From positions 3,534,001-3,598,000 of the forward strand of contig JAPFFF010000012.1 of assembly GCA_039105265.1 (NCBI GenBank): a DNA stretch of 64,000 nt, read 5' to 3'. This DNA comes from Tritrichomonas musculus. Its lineage: Eukaryota; Parabasalia; Tritrichomonadida; Tritrichomonadidae. The notes under the pieces were generated by a model. It saw nothing but the letters and a program-made list of their open reading frames with translations. It made no database searches and was not told the DNA's origin. Shown here piece by piece: positions 29,719 to 38,971 of this stretch (positions are counted from its first letter, which is position 1; each line of letters starts with the position of its first letter). The position numbers and the translations under genes are program-made.

Positions 29719-31044
29719 TTAAGAGTATAACAGTTTACGGTTTTGTAAGAACACCATGTCCATTGTGAACACAACATTATCATTGATCGGTAATGGAATC
29801 TTAATCTCGTTTTTATCGTAGAATTCAATCCAAAATGTTTCATCGCTATGGTTCAACTTATAATATTTGATCGGACAGAATGGTTCGTTAGTTCTACCAA
29901 CAAGATAATGATTTGATTGAGTTGCAAATGAAGCTACAACTTCACACTCCAAATCAGTTAATATGTTCTTCAATATCAGTTCTGTCCGATAATGATATAG
30001 ATCATATATATTGTTTTTGAATGGGTTAGACGATCCGATATTGAAGAAGTTAGCTGTATATGGATCGAATTTGATTTCATCATATTCACGTTGTTTAATA
30101 ACATCTTCATCTATAGGTTCATTCCAATCTTCTTCTTCTTCACCAATATCAGGTTCTTCAGGTTCTTCATATGGAATTAATTTGTATTCATGGTTTAATC
30201 TATGTTTATGATAGTTATGACTACGATGTCTTTCATAAAAGTTACCATATGCGGATCTACGAAATTCAGAATCTGCTCTCGTGATCAATAAATCGACTTC
30301 TTTAAATACACCCAACCAGTCTGCATCTTTTGATCGTATTTTCAAGATATGTTGATTATTCTCAAACACATCTTCGACTATGACGTCTTCGCTTTGTAAA
30401 TAAAACGGTATATGTTCACCGATTAATTCATCACTCTTAGCTAACATCGATTTATAATCATCTTTGATATCTTCTAATTGTTTTAGTAAAGTAGCTCGTT
30501 CATCTGGAGTTATCTTTCTATCCATGATCTTCTCTTTCAGATGATTATATAGATTATGATCATCAATAGCTTTTCGTATATGATTAACAATATCGATCCA
30601 ATTATCATTTGATGTTACTTTGATACTTATTGGAATTTGATATACTCGTACATAATCATCCGGTAGATTATCCATAACTATTTCATCTTTTTCATCTTCT
30701 GATAACGTTTTACATACTTCTTTGTTAGCTCGTTCGAAACGATCAAATAATTTATCATATGCGTCAGAATCACACTTTCGAACATAAATGATAAAATTTA
30801 ACCAACCCTCTCTCCATTTAACAGACATATGTCGAACACCGATTATTTTTTCACCGAGATTGGATGTTCTCCATTCAGCTGGATATTTAAAATAAATTCT
30901 GTTGAAGTGTTCATCGTTATCGGTATAATATTTAGTGATTCCGTAATCACCTTTAACTCTTACCGAATCAACTATAGAGTTATAAACCGTTTCGATTGGT
31001 AATGGAATGTGTTCATCTTCTGGGTTATCCCTTCTGTAACTCAT
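29719..31044 (-). CDS. Hypothetical 441-aa protein at the right end of element 1
   Basis: No family is recognised. The N-terminal third is mixed alpha/beta (HFNRIYFKYPAEWRTSNLG, LNFIIYVRKC). Residues about 165-215 form a charged helical hairpin. An acidic proline-rich linker (EEPEEPDIGEEEEDWNEP) lies at about 305-325, and the C-terminal 120 residues are globular. TATTTTT lies 10 nt before the ATG, inside the end of the right terminal repeat. It is the first gene after the 123-aa TIR gene. A virion or replication role would fit its place, but nothing in the sequence decides. Confidence 0.65.
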   Translation of the reverse strand: MSYRRDNPEDEHIPLPIETVYNSIVDSVRVKGDYGITKYYTDNDEHFNRIYFKYPAEWRTSNLGEKIIGVRHMSVKWREGWLNFIIYVRKCDSDAYDKLFDRFERANKEVCKTLSEDEKDEIVMDNLPDDYVRVYQIPISIKVTSNDNWIDIVNHIRKAIDDHNLYNHLKEKIMDRKITPDERATLLKQLEDIKDDYKSMLAKSDELIGEHIPFYLQSEDVIVEDVFENNQHILKIRSKDADWLGVFKEVDLLITRADSEFRRSAYGNFYERHRSHNYHKHRLNHEYKLIPYEEPEEPDIGEEEEDWNEPIDEDVIKQREYDEIKFDPYTANFFNIGSSNPFKNNIYDLYHYRTELILKNILTDLECEVVASFATQSNHYLVGRTNEPFCPIKYYKLNHSDETFWIEFYDKNEIKIPLPINDNVVFTMDMVFLQNRKLLYS

Positions 31045-31051
31045 TTAAGTA

Positions 31052-31894
31052 AACAAAAATAAACATCACTTACTCTTCGAGAACTTCCCTTACTCTTCAT
31101 CGTCAGCGAACTCATCTGTGTCCGTATCGATAAGGGGTTCGTCCGATTCATCTTCACGATGGAAATCTTCTTTCATCATCAATAAATGAATACATCTGTC
31201 GATAGTCTCTATCTTTAAGTCTACAGCTCCATCATCATAGTATGGAGCGTTGAAGATATCATCGAGATCGTCTAGATCATCGATGTCGTAATACGTAAGG
31301 ATGTTATATACATTGAAATCTCTATCGAGATTCATTGGGATCAAGGTTTCATGGAGTGATTCCATAATATCATCAACACAGTGAATCTTATCGAGTTCAT
31401 CTATATAATCATAGAATTCATCAACGATTGATTCGAGGTGGAATTGAATTTCTGTAGTCATATTATAATTATATGTAGCGGATAAAAAAATTATTTAAAT
31501 TACGTTTGGGGTTATTTTTAGAGATCTCAAAAATAGTGTTTCTAGAGGGTCCCAGATAGGGTTTTTTCGTGGTTTTGGGGGTCTCTGGAAGGGGTCAGAA
31601 GTAGTGTTTCTAGAAGGTCCCAGATAGGGTTTTTTCGTGGTTTTAGAGTCCGTGGAAGAGTGTTTACAAAGCTCTGTAGCTATATAGTTATAGGGGTCAT
31701 CATATATGTTCCAGGGGGTCCCAGAATAGCGAAAAACAGGGGTTCTGGAGTACTCTGGAAGGGGTCAAAAGTAGTGCTTCTAGAGGGTCCCAGATAGGGT
31801 TTTTTCGTGGTTTTGAGGGTCCAGAAAGGGGTCCTAAAACGTTGTTAAGGGAGGGCGGAGCGTTTTTAGCGTAGCCCCCCTTAACTATTCTACT
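31052..31894 (-). repeat. Right terminal inverted repeat of Polinton element 1
   Basis: This is the inverted copy of 8319-9160, about 843 bp. It carries the second copy of the 123-aa gene at 31090-31461. Similarity stops inside at 31052, just after the upstream region of the 441-aa gene begins, so TATTTTTGTT is shared by both repeats and sits just upstream of that gene's start. Confidence 0.93.
31090..31461 (-). CDS. Acidic 123-aa protein, right-repeat copy
   Basis: Its translation is identical to that of the copy at 8751-9122. It reads inward from the right end, immediately upstream of and in the same direction as the 441-aa gene starting at 31044, with only about 45 bp between them. Identity of the two copies is best explained by homogenisation of the terminal repeats during replication, or by recent insertion. 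Family unknown. Confidence 0.7.
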   Translation of the reverse strand: MTTEIQFHLESIVDEFYDYIDELDKIHCVDDIMESLHETLIPMNLDRDFNVYNILTYYDIDDLDDLDDIFNAPYYDDGAVDLKIETIDRCIHLLMMKEDFHREDESDEPLIDTDTDEFADDEE

Positions 31895-32529
31895 GGATAT
31901 ATCAGAAAAATTGAGAAGACTTGCACCTTGAACGACATGGAAAGGTTGTAATTGTGATTAAAAGATCGAAATAATTATTTAAATAAAATACCCAATGTGT
32001 CAACGTCATAAGGGAGTTTCCCCGATTGAATGCAATTCAATTTTTTAAATTGATGGATTTTATCTCTCAAAAAATTTGTATTCATCTAATACAAAATATA
32101 AAAAATAAATTTCTGTATTCTAGTAAACATAAATATTTATATAAATTTAAATATATTTTTTAGATGTATTTATAATTTTATCAAAATATAATAATAATCT
32201 TATTATTTTATTGATATAAAGTTCTTTTTGATATCAATATGAATAAAAAACAATTGTATATTTATATTGATGAATATTGAACTATTATTAAAATAAACAA
32301 AAATATGCTTTAAAATATATATTATTATTTATAATTATAATTTATATAAGTAAATTAAAATTTGCTATTTTGAGATAAAATTGTATGTTTCATAATTAAT
32401 TGAATTATTTATCGATAGAAGAACGTTTATTTAAGATAAACTAAAGAAGTAAAAAACCTAATGAAGCACCAGTCGAGCTAGAAGATACAGAATCAACCAA
32501 AGAATTAGAAGAACCAGAATGAATTTAGA

Positions 32530-33411
32530 TTACTGATGGGCCAGAAGGAGCCGAGTTAGTAATATACGGTAGGCCAATCCTTGAATCCGAAGATCACTGA
32601 TAAAAGGAAGGACCCGAAGATCACTGATAAAGGGAAGGACTCGAAGATCACTGATAAAGGGAAGGACCCGAAGATCACTGATAAAGGGAAGGACCCGAAG
32701 ATCACTGATAAAAGAAAGGACTCGAAGATCACTGATAAAGGGAAGGACCCAAAGATCACTGATAAAGGGAAGGACCCGAAGATCACTGATAAAAGAAAGC
32801 ATCCGAAGATCACTGATAAAGGGAAGGACTCGAAGATCACTGATAAAGGGAAGGACCCGAAGATCACTGATAAAAGAAAGGACTCGAAGATCACTGATAA
32901 AGGGAAGGACTCGAAGATCACTGATAAAGGGAAGGACCCGAAGATCACTGATAAAAGGAAGGACCCGAAGATCACTGATAAAGGGAAGGACTCGAAGATC
33001 ACTGATAAAGGGAAGGACCCGAAGATCACTGATAAAGGGAAGGACCCGAAGATCACTGATAAAAGAAAGGACTCGAAGATCACTGATAAAGGGAAGGACC
33101 CGAAGATCACTGATAAAGGGAAGGACCCAAAGATCACTGATAAAGGGAAGGACCCGAAGATCACTGATAAAAGAAAGCATCCGAAGATCACTGATAAAGG
33201 GAAGGACTCGAAGATCACTGATAAAGGGAAGGACCCGAAGATCACTGATAAAAGAAAGGACTCGAAGATCACTGATAAAAGAAAGCATCCAAAGATCACT
33301 GATAAAAGAAAGGACTCGAAGATCACTGATAATATTGATTTCATCTTCAAGAAATTCAATAAGAATTTGCTGAATTCTTTTCATTTTTTCAACAAAATCA
33401 TCAATATTCAT
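32530..33411 (-). CDS. Possible chimeric ORF: ankyrin-protein-like N-terminus fused to 9-aa repeats
   Basis: Starting at the ATG at 33411, the first 25 residues (MNIDDFVEKMKRIQQILIEF, then LEDE) resemble the N-terminus of trichomonad DUF3447/ankyrin proteins; compare EIREYINNKKNLYVKILEFL at the start of the gene at 39935. The rest is the minisatellite read as FISDLRVLP repeats, then a short tail ending LLLAHQ. The plus-strand frame of the repeat has no ATG. I think this is a captured gene fragment next to a repeat rather than a working gene, though expression cannot be excluded. Confidence 0.35.
   Translation of the reverse strand: MNIDDFVEKMKRIQQILIEFLEDEINIISDLRVLSFISDLWMLSFISDLRVLSFISDLRVLPFISDLRVLPFISDLRMLSFISDLRVLPFISDLWVLPFISDLRVLPFISDLRVLSFISDLRVLPFISDLRVLPFISDLRVLPFISDLRVLPFISDLRVLPFISDLRVLPFISDLRVLSFISDLRVLPFISDLRVLPFISDLRMLSFISDLRVLPFISDLWVLPFISDLRVLSFISDLRVLPFISDLRVLPFISDLRVLPFISDLRVLPFISDLRIQGLAYRILLTRLLLAHQ
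32581..33330. repeat. 27-bp minisatellite, about 27.5 units
   Basis: The unit is GAAGATCACTGATAAAGGGA plus AGGACCC, with point variants (AAAGAAAGC, GACTC). On the plus strand it encodes ITDK(G/R)K(D/H)(P/S)K, and on the minus strand ISDLRVLPF. Because the period is a multiple of three and the unit has no stop in some frames, long open frames arise on both strands by construction. Variants are arranged in higher-order blocks, which indicates expansion by unequal exchange. Confidence 0.95.
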
Positions 33412-34334
33412 TCTATTCTTTAAAATGGTTTTATATTTACAAATATTTATATGAGTTCTCACAAAAAGTTGAATAACAAATATTTTCGAAAAAAAATAAT
33501 ATCTTATTGAATAACATATTTCTAAGTTATATGTATAAAAAAAATAATTATTTAAGCCTAATTATATTTAAAAATATCATTTTTATTATTATATAACAAA
33601 CTCAAGATTATATCAAATAATTAATCATTTGAAGAGATTTTTCTAACCTAAATAGATAATACAACAATGTAATTCTTTATATTGTGTAGATGCATCATTA
33701 CATATTTTTATCTAGCATTATTGCATTTTTGAGGAAATACTTGAAATGATTTACCAAAACAAAAACTGAATTTTTGGTTTTCTTCCAATATCAATTTGTT
33801 ATCTTATGCTGATTAACATTTAATGATTTGAATTTATCAAACGTGAAAAATGATGGAGAAATGTTGGCTAATATTTAGCAATTTCAATGAGATAAAAAAG
33901 TAAATCACAAATTTGATGCTTTATATCAAAACAATACACTTATAAAAACAATTTTTAATAGCAAAGTGTAGTTTTATTCTTAGAGGACATAAGTGATATT
34001 TGATCATTTATCAAAAAAGTTTTTTAGTAAAAAAAAGTTTTCAGTGAGAATAGTTGGTCTCAACATGAATATACCAAATCCACAAAAATCTTTTTGACAT
34101 TTTGCAAAATGATTGAAAAAAAAAACAATTTTTCTTCATATTTCACAAATTTTTTCTACTTCTTTCAAAAATATTGAGAGGGAAAAATTAATCGTTATTC
34201 AAAATTATTCAAATTTGAATTCAACAGAAATATTTAAATAAATTTATTATTTTTACATATAGAAATATTGTGAAGAACGATCAGATTTATTATTCAATCG
34301 GGGAAACTCCCTTATGACGTTGACACATTGGGTA

Positions 34335-35594
34335 ATCGATTTTGATCATTTGATAATATTGATAGGAAAACTTGATTCAGAAATTGCATGTGAATCAGAA
34401 GAGTTTAACGAAAGATTAGAAAATAAATATTTATAGCTGGCATCTGGGAAATTAGTCTTTTATCTAAAAAAAAAATATTTTCTTTTATGATTCAATCAAT
34501 TTATCCATCATCCAAAATTACAATAATAGTAGTATAAATTATTTCTTTTTATATAATTATGAAATCAATATCTCCTTTTCGTATCATTATAAAAATATTT
34601 TTAAAAATGAATAAATTGAAAAATTTAATTGAAATTTATTTGGAAATTTGAATTGACCAAAAATAATAATACAAAAATTCAATCTTCAAATAAACTCATA
34701 AAAGAAAAAATATGAAAAATAAAGTAATTTATAAAAAGGAATGAAATAATGAAGAGAAAATCGTATCTATAATTTTGTGAGAAATATAAAATTTTTAAAA
34801 CACATTTATTTTTATATTGAATTTTTTTTCTCATAATCAACGGAATATATCTGAGCAATCCATATATTTCAGCCCCAAATATAAAATATTATAAGCTAAT
34901 CAGCGTTTTTTAATATTTTTCAATACTTTACAAATGGACAACCGCTCTATTTATTTTTAATTATATAATAGATATTTACATTTGTTTTAATTATTAAAAT
35001 TAAATTTATATTGCAAAGGTGATATTTATGTTTTTCTTCATGTTATTCTTTATTTTAGCATGCTAGTTTACTCTTGTGAGCATAAAATAATACATTATTA
35101 CTATCATCAGCATTACTAAGGTTTGATTTTTATTTTGACATAAAAATTTATGCTATAACTCATATTCATTAAAATTACTCAAAATACATGAATGTATATC
35201 TCGTTGGTAAATTTTTAACGTACTCTTTCTCAATTTTTAACGTATGGCATTTTTACCTTAATAAAGTTCAATTAAAAAATAGAAAAATAGAAGATCAGAT
35301 CATATATTCTTTTTTTTTTGTTTTGGCGTAAAATTTCAGCAACTTGTTTATCTTTAATCACAGCAGGCTCAAAATCATAATAGAGAAAAATATCATTGAA
35401 GTCAATTGGATCAATTTGAGCTTCATTTTCTGATGTAGAAGGAATATTTTCTTTTAAATTTTTAACGTACTCTTTCTCAATTTTTAACGTATGGCATTTT
35501 TACCTTAATAAAGTTCAATTAAAAAATAGAAAAATAGAAGAATAAAAATTGGTACACATTTTAATAATATAGATAAAAGAAAAAAAAAAAAAAA
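34335..35594. other. Gene-free AT-rich stretch with an 87-bp direct repeat pair
   Basis: No gene is seen. The sequence is very AT-rich up to 35207. An exact 87-bp direct repeat occupies 35208-35294 and 35455-35541. The 160 bp between the copies reads, on the minus strand, as an open peptide ending in a basic run (PIDFNDIFLYYDFEPAVIKD, then KQVAEILRQN), so it looks like a coding remnant of an unknown gene or transposon. Confidence 0.6.
35208..35541. repeat. Pair of 87-bp direct repeats flanking a coding-like remnant
   Basis: Both copies start TAAATTTTTAACGTACTC, contain TTAACGTATGGCATTTTTAC, and end AAAAATAGAAGA, and I see no difference between them. Each also has an internal short repeat (TTTTTAACGTA twice). 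The sub-motif TAAGGTAAAAATG, followed by a CATACGTTAA-type end, recurs near 5309-5332. This suggests a dispersed element end. Confidence 0.8.
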
Positions 35595-38081
35595 TTATGC
35601 GAATTCAAAGCATTGAATTTGAACTATCTTAGATTGGTCAATACTTTCGGACATGATTGCCAATTTAGCAAAACTTCCATATTGCTTGTTTTGTCCAGCC
35701 AGCAAAATAATTTTTCTTGGCACTAAACGGTCGTCCAATTGCACTTCGAATAGCTGCTTCTTTTCGGTTATGTCCCAGCACTGGACTGTGTGGCTCTCCA
35801 GACCCACGAACATGAACAAGTGTCCCAAGTAATTTGCTGTTTCAATTGCCGACACTTTTTGCATTCTGAAATCGAATACTTGCTCAGGCAGTGTCTTATT
35901 CAAGTTCCAGATCTGTGCTGAACCGTCCAAGGATCCCGATATGAGGCTAAAACCGTAACTATTCAAAGCGGAGACCGTTAAGGTGTGAGATATCAGTCTA
36001 GCGACTTTTGAGTGCTGTTTATTAAAGATGTAGATGACTGGATATCCTTCTGAAGCAACCGCCAAATAACTGTTTTTTTCACCTTTATTAATGGCCTCAA
36101 TTGAAATGATTTTCTTCCAGTTTTCATCGTCACGAACAGTGCTGGCTTGCTCGCCTTGGTTCCAGTCAACTTTGCCGATGTCAATTCCAGCTTGCTTGGC
36201 CATCTTAACGTTCTCCTCGGTGTCAATTGTGAGGTCATTCTTCTGGTCGATGTTGAGCTTCCAAAAGTAAAGATTCGAATTGACACCCAGAACAAGCTCG
36301 TCCTGCCAAACCGCAATGACACTTTTTTCATACTCTGGCTCTTCAAAGTAAAAAGTGCCACTGTTCTCAATTTTGATTTCTGAGTTAACTGATCGTTCGC
36401 CGTTATGTGAGAGGGTGATGTATTCATCAAGCCCTTCGATAATGAACTCCTTCACACGCTTGTCGCCGCACAAATAGAGTCGATTCTCTTCATTGCGACG
36501 ATCAAAAAGCATTGAATTTATGGGACTGAAAAAACCTGTCTCAATTTCAGTCTGGCTGAATTGGAGAACATGAGCTTTTGTCGTTTGGTTGTAGAAGGAA
36601 AATACTGGCATAATGACCAAGTAATCTTCAACTGAAACTTCGTCTGGCTTCTCTTCTTCTTTCTTGTTTTCGCCGCTTTCTTCGCTCATTTCATTTGGGC
36701 TCTCTTGAGGTGCCTGCAAGATGTAGTTGATCAAGGTTGTCGCTTCAGGATTGTTGAATGTAATCGGGCTCGTCATCACATCGTCTAAATAGTCGCCTGC
36801 ATAGAACGATAGAAGTTTTTCTGAGAGTGGAATTCCTCTGATTTTTCTGAACTGCGTAAAATTGATGATTTTGTTGGGAGTAAGAATATTTACGTTGTTA
36901 GGAGAGTCTATGTGAACAGTAGATTGATTCATGTAGTTCATTTCCATGGCAGATGTCCTTGACGGAATATATTCAATATTGATATTACCAATGTTGCAAA
37001 ATGTCTTGTTCGAATTGGATGGGAGAAGATCAAGTATTTTTATAAATTTTTTTTCGGCTTCAATAAAGAATTCGTTTTTCTTCTTATTGGCAGTCAAAAT
37101 AATATGTTGCTTATCAAAGCCTTGATCAACTTTGAAAACAGTTGGGGATATTAAGAGAGCATGATACAGGCTTTGAAGATCTTTTCTAATCTGGCTTTCG
37201 TATAGAGCAGGACTGGCATCATCCTTTTTTTCCCGCATTTCTGGTAATAGTCCGAACATATCTTGTTCGGTGTAAGTTTTTTCTTCGTTTTCAGGTAGTT
37301 GGTTTACTGATGATGCTAATAAAGCTTGGCGAGGAACTATATCAGTTGAGATTGATGAATCGCTTTTTAAAAATTGAACAAAGGACGGAAATGGAAAAGC
37401 AGAATTATTGGTTGAAAGTGAAGGCTGAAAACCTGTAATAATGCTGCTTGATGATGGATCATATGGAACACCTTCATAAGTATCGTTATAATATAGACTA
37501 TAGGATGGAAGTTGTGATGGATCATGCTGAGATGGTGGCTGAAAAGGCTGCGATGGAATTGATTGCTGGGAAAAATAACTATTTATAACTGGAGGATTTG
37601 ATGGAGTTTGTACTACAGCTTGAACTGGTTCTGGTTGAAGCTGTTGAGGCTGTACTGGTTGTAACGGGGGTGGTTGTTGAATCTGTTGAGGAAAAGGACT
37701 TAAAACTTGTATTGGCTGTTGCGGAGAAATTGTTTGAAGAGGAGGTAATTGTTGTTGTTGAGGAGATGCCATACACTGTTGAGGAGGAGATGGTAATTGC
37801 TTTTGAGGAGATGAAGCATTCTGATCTGTTTTTTCTGCGTTTTGTAATTCTTTTTGCTTCTTTTTATAATTCCCTCTGAGGTTATTGAATTTAGTTTTTA
37901 CATTGTTTATTGTAATATTCGGATTTAATTCATTCAATTCTTTATAAGCTTTCTGAATTACAGCTTCTCTTTCACTAGATCTGAAACTTCCAGCATAAAA
38001 TTCATCAAAATATTTATCGAAAATTTTTAGCTCCTCTTTTGTGAAATACGAGTTTTTTTTTTCTTTCTTTTTATCACTCAT
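35595..38081 (-). CDS. Myb/SANT-like N-terminus, Q/P-rich linker and WD40 C-terminus
   Basis: The 828-aa product begins with a lysine-rich start and a trihelix/Myb-like segment (residues about 12-80, FTKEELKIFDKYFDEFYAGS ... VKTKFNNLRGNYKKKQ). It continues with a glutamine/proline-rich linker (about 90-200). The C-terminal 400 residues are a beta-rich domain with WD40-type repeats, clearest near residues 690-770 (HTLTVSALNSYGFSLISGSL then DGSAQIWNL; FVGLESHTVQCWDI). The arrangement suggests a nuclear scaffold or transcription cofactor, but no single family is recognised. The codon use and G/C in the C-terminal half differ from the AT-rich linker, as expected for a conserved domain. Divergent from it lies a palindrome-rich spacer. 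The stop is TAA followed by a T run. Confidence 0.7.
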   Translation of the reverse strand: MSDKKKEKKNSYFTKEELKIFDKYFDEFYAGSFRSSEREAVIQKAYKELNELNPNITINNVKTKFNNLRGNYKKKQKELQNAEKTDQNASSPQKQLPSPPQQCMASPQQQQLPPLQTISPQQPIQVLSPFPQQIQQPPPLQPVQPQQLQPEPVQAVVQTPSNPPVINSYFSQQSIPSQPFQPPSQHDPSQLPSYSLYYNDTYEGVPYDPSSSSIITGFQPSLSTNNSAFPFPSFVQFLKSDSSISTDIVPRQALLASSVNQLPENEEKTYTEQDMFGLLPEMREKKDDASPALYESQIRKDLQSLYHALLISPTVFKVDQGFDKQHIILTANKKKNEFFIEAEKKFIKILDLLPSNSNKTFCNIGNINIEYIPSRTSAMEMNYMNQSTVHIDSPNNVNILTPNKIINFTQFRKIRGIPLSEKLLSFYAGDYLDDVMTSPITFNNPEATTLINYILQAPQESPNEMSEESGENKKEEEKPDEVSVEDYLVIMPVFSFYNQTTKAHVLQFSQTEIETGFFSPINSMLFDRRNEENRLYLCGDKRVKEFIIEGLDEYITLSHNGERSVNSEIKIENSGTFYFEEPEYEKSVIAVWQDELVLGVNSNLYFWKLNIDQKNDLTIDTEENVKMAKQAGIDIGKVDWNQGEQASTVRDDENWKKIISIEAINKGEKNSYLAVASEGYPVIYIFNKQHSKVARLISHTLTVSALNSYGFSLISGSLDGSAQIWNLNKTLPEQVFDFRMQKVSAIETANYLGHLFMFVGLESHTVQCWDITEKKQLFEVQLDDRLVPRKIILLAGQNKQYGSFAKLAIMSESIDQSKIVQIQCFEFA

Positions 38082-38292
38082 TATAACTCTACTTATAGCC
38101 TCTCAAATTTCAAAAACGAAAATTTTGGCGCCTTTTATATATCATTTTTTATTTCATTTTTTGAATAACATTTTATATAATAAATTTATTCCTATTGTAT
38201 TATTTTAAAAATGCTCATTATATTTTTCATTATGGCATCATATAAAAAATCTGTTTTGAACAATCATCATTTTAACAAAGTTATGAGGCATA

Positions 38293-38777
38293 TAGACTTG
38301 TTATTCTTCGATTCTCGAGATCGATAATTGATTGACTTTTTGATATCGATACATAAATATGCACAGATTCTCGAGATCGATTTCAGAGATCGAGAATTTT
38401 TTTTCTCAGCTTTTGATATCAGAATTTTCAATTAAACTTTTTGATAAATATATGATCGTGATATCGTGATTCATTCTCAAATATTTCATAAAAAGAATGT
38501 ATTTTTTGATTTTAATCTTAAAATAAACATCAATACATTCTATTATTTATTTTTAGATATAATAAAATCACAAATGCCAATTATAAAAAAAGATAAATCA
38601 GTTTGAGATCTCGAGATCTCGGTAATTGATATCAAGTTTACAATTATTTTTATATCACATTTCATATCTGATATCTTGATAATCGATAATCTCGATATCA
38701 GATTTTTAAACTGATAATCGAGTATCAAATGCAAAAAAGTGACGTTTTTGATATTGATTCTCAAAATAACAAGTCTA
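38293..38777. repeat. Small inverted-repeat element rich in palindromic hexamers
   Basis: TAGACTTGTTATT at 38293-38305 has its exact inverse at 38765-38777, and the neighbouring bases pair imperfectly. The interior is crowded with self-complementary words: CTCGAG, ATCGAT, GATATC, AGATCT (for example around 38318, 38365, 38607, 38685). It may be a MITE with degraded ends or a low-complexity region; no duplication at the ends was seen. Confidence 0.45.
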
Positions 38778-38820
38778 GACGCATAAAAAAGAGTTTAAAT
38801 TTATAATTTAATGGTATGCA

Positions 38821-38971
38821 TAATATTTACTGAGACCATTCATGTTAAATCGAAGGGTTTACTACTTTAGAATGTAGCAAGAGAGATTGTGTCTCAACTT
38901 TTTGAGAGAACTAATAGAAAAAAATAAGAAGAAAATGTAGAATAATATTTACTGAGACCATTCATGTTAAA
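38821..38971. repeat. 29-bp direct repeat pair straddling the left end of a MITE
   Basis: A 29-bp word beginning TAATATTTACTGAGACCATT occurs at 38821-38849, just outside the element starting at 38873, and again at 38943-38971 just inside it. This is an exact repeat with 122-bp spacing. Confidence 0.85.

Larger units (their letters stand above)
8319..31894. mobile_element. Maverick/Polinton, element 1, looks whole
   Basis: This 23.6-kb self-synthesizing DNA transposon of virus-like origin is bounded by terminal inverted repeats that start AGTAG at the left and end CTACT at the right. The 5-bp direct repeat GGATA lies immediately outside each end (8314-8318 and 31895-31899), consistent with the 5-6 bp duplications of Polintons. 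Recognisable parts are family B DNA polymerase, rve-type integrase, FtsK/HerA-type packaging ATPase, candidate major and minor capsid proteins, a giant fibre-like protein, and KilA-N, bZIP-like and HNH accessory proteins. I did not recognise an adenovirus-type cysteine protease. The core genes are open, no break is obvious, and the two terminal repeats are close to identical, so the insertion is probably recent. GC content (about 38-40%) is visibly higher than in the surrounding spacers. Confidence 0.93.
31991..34332. mobile_element. Non-autonomous mariner-like (TA-duplicating) element with minisatellite cargo
   Basis: A perfect 41-bp inverted repeat beginning CCCAATGTGTCAACGTCATA occurs at 31991-32031 and, inverted, at 34292-34332. 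TA lies just outside each end (31989-31990, 34333-34334), as in Tc1/mariner insertions. The 2342-bp interior has no transposase. It contains a 27-bp minisatellite (32581-33330), a short coding-like fragment on the plus strand (about 32450-32520, EAPVELEDTESTKELEEPE then stop), and on the minus strand a piece resembling the start of trichomonad ankyrin proteins. It lies 96 bp right of Polinton element 1. Perfect terminal repeats suggest recent mobility, using a transposase encoded elsewhere. Confidence 0.85.

Noticed and set aside
32581-33330. The 27-bp repeat array as a possible CRISPR array.
   Set aside because: Units are directly contiguous with no unique spacers and no cas genes, in a eukaryotic setting. 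It is a minisatellite.
32581-33423. Plus-strand open frame of 280 codons across the repeat (ITDKGKDPK units).
   Set aside because: It has no ATG and exists because the 27-bp unit lacks stops in that frame.
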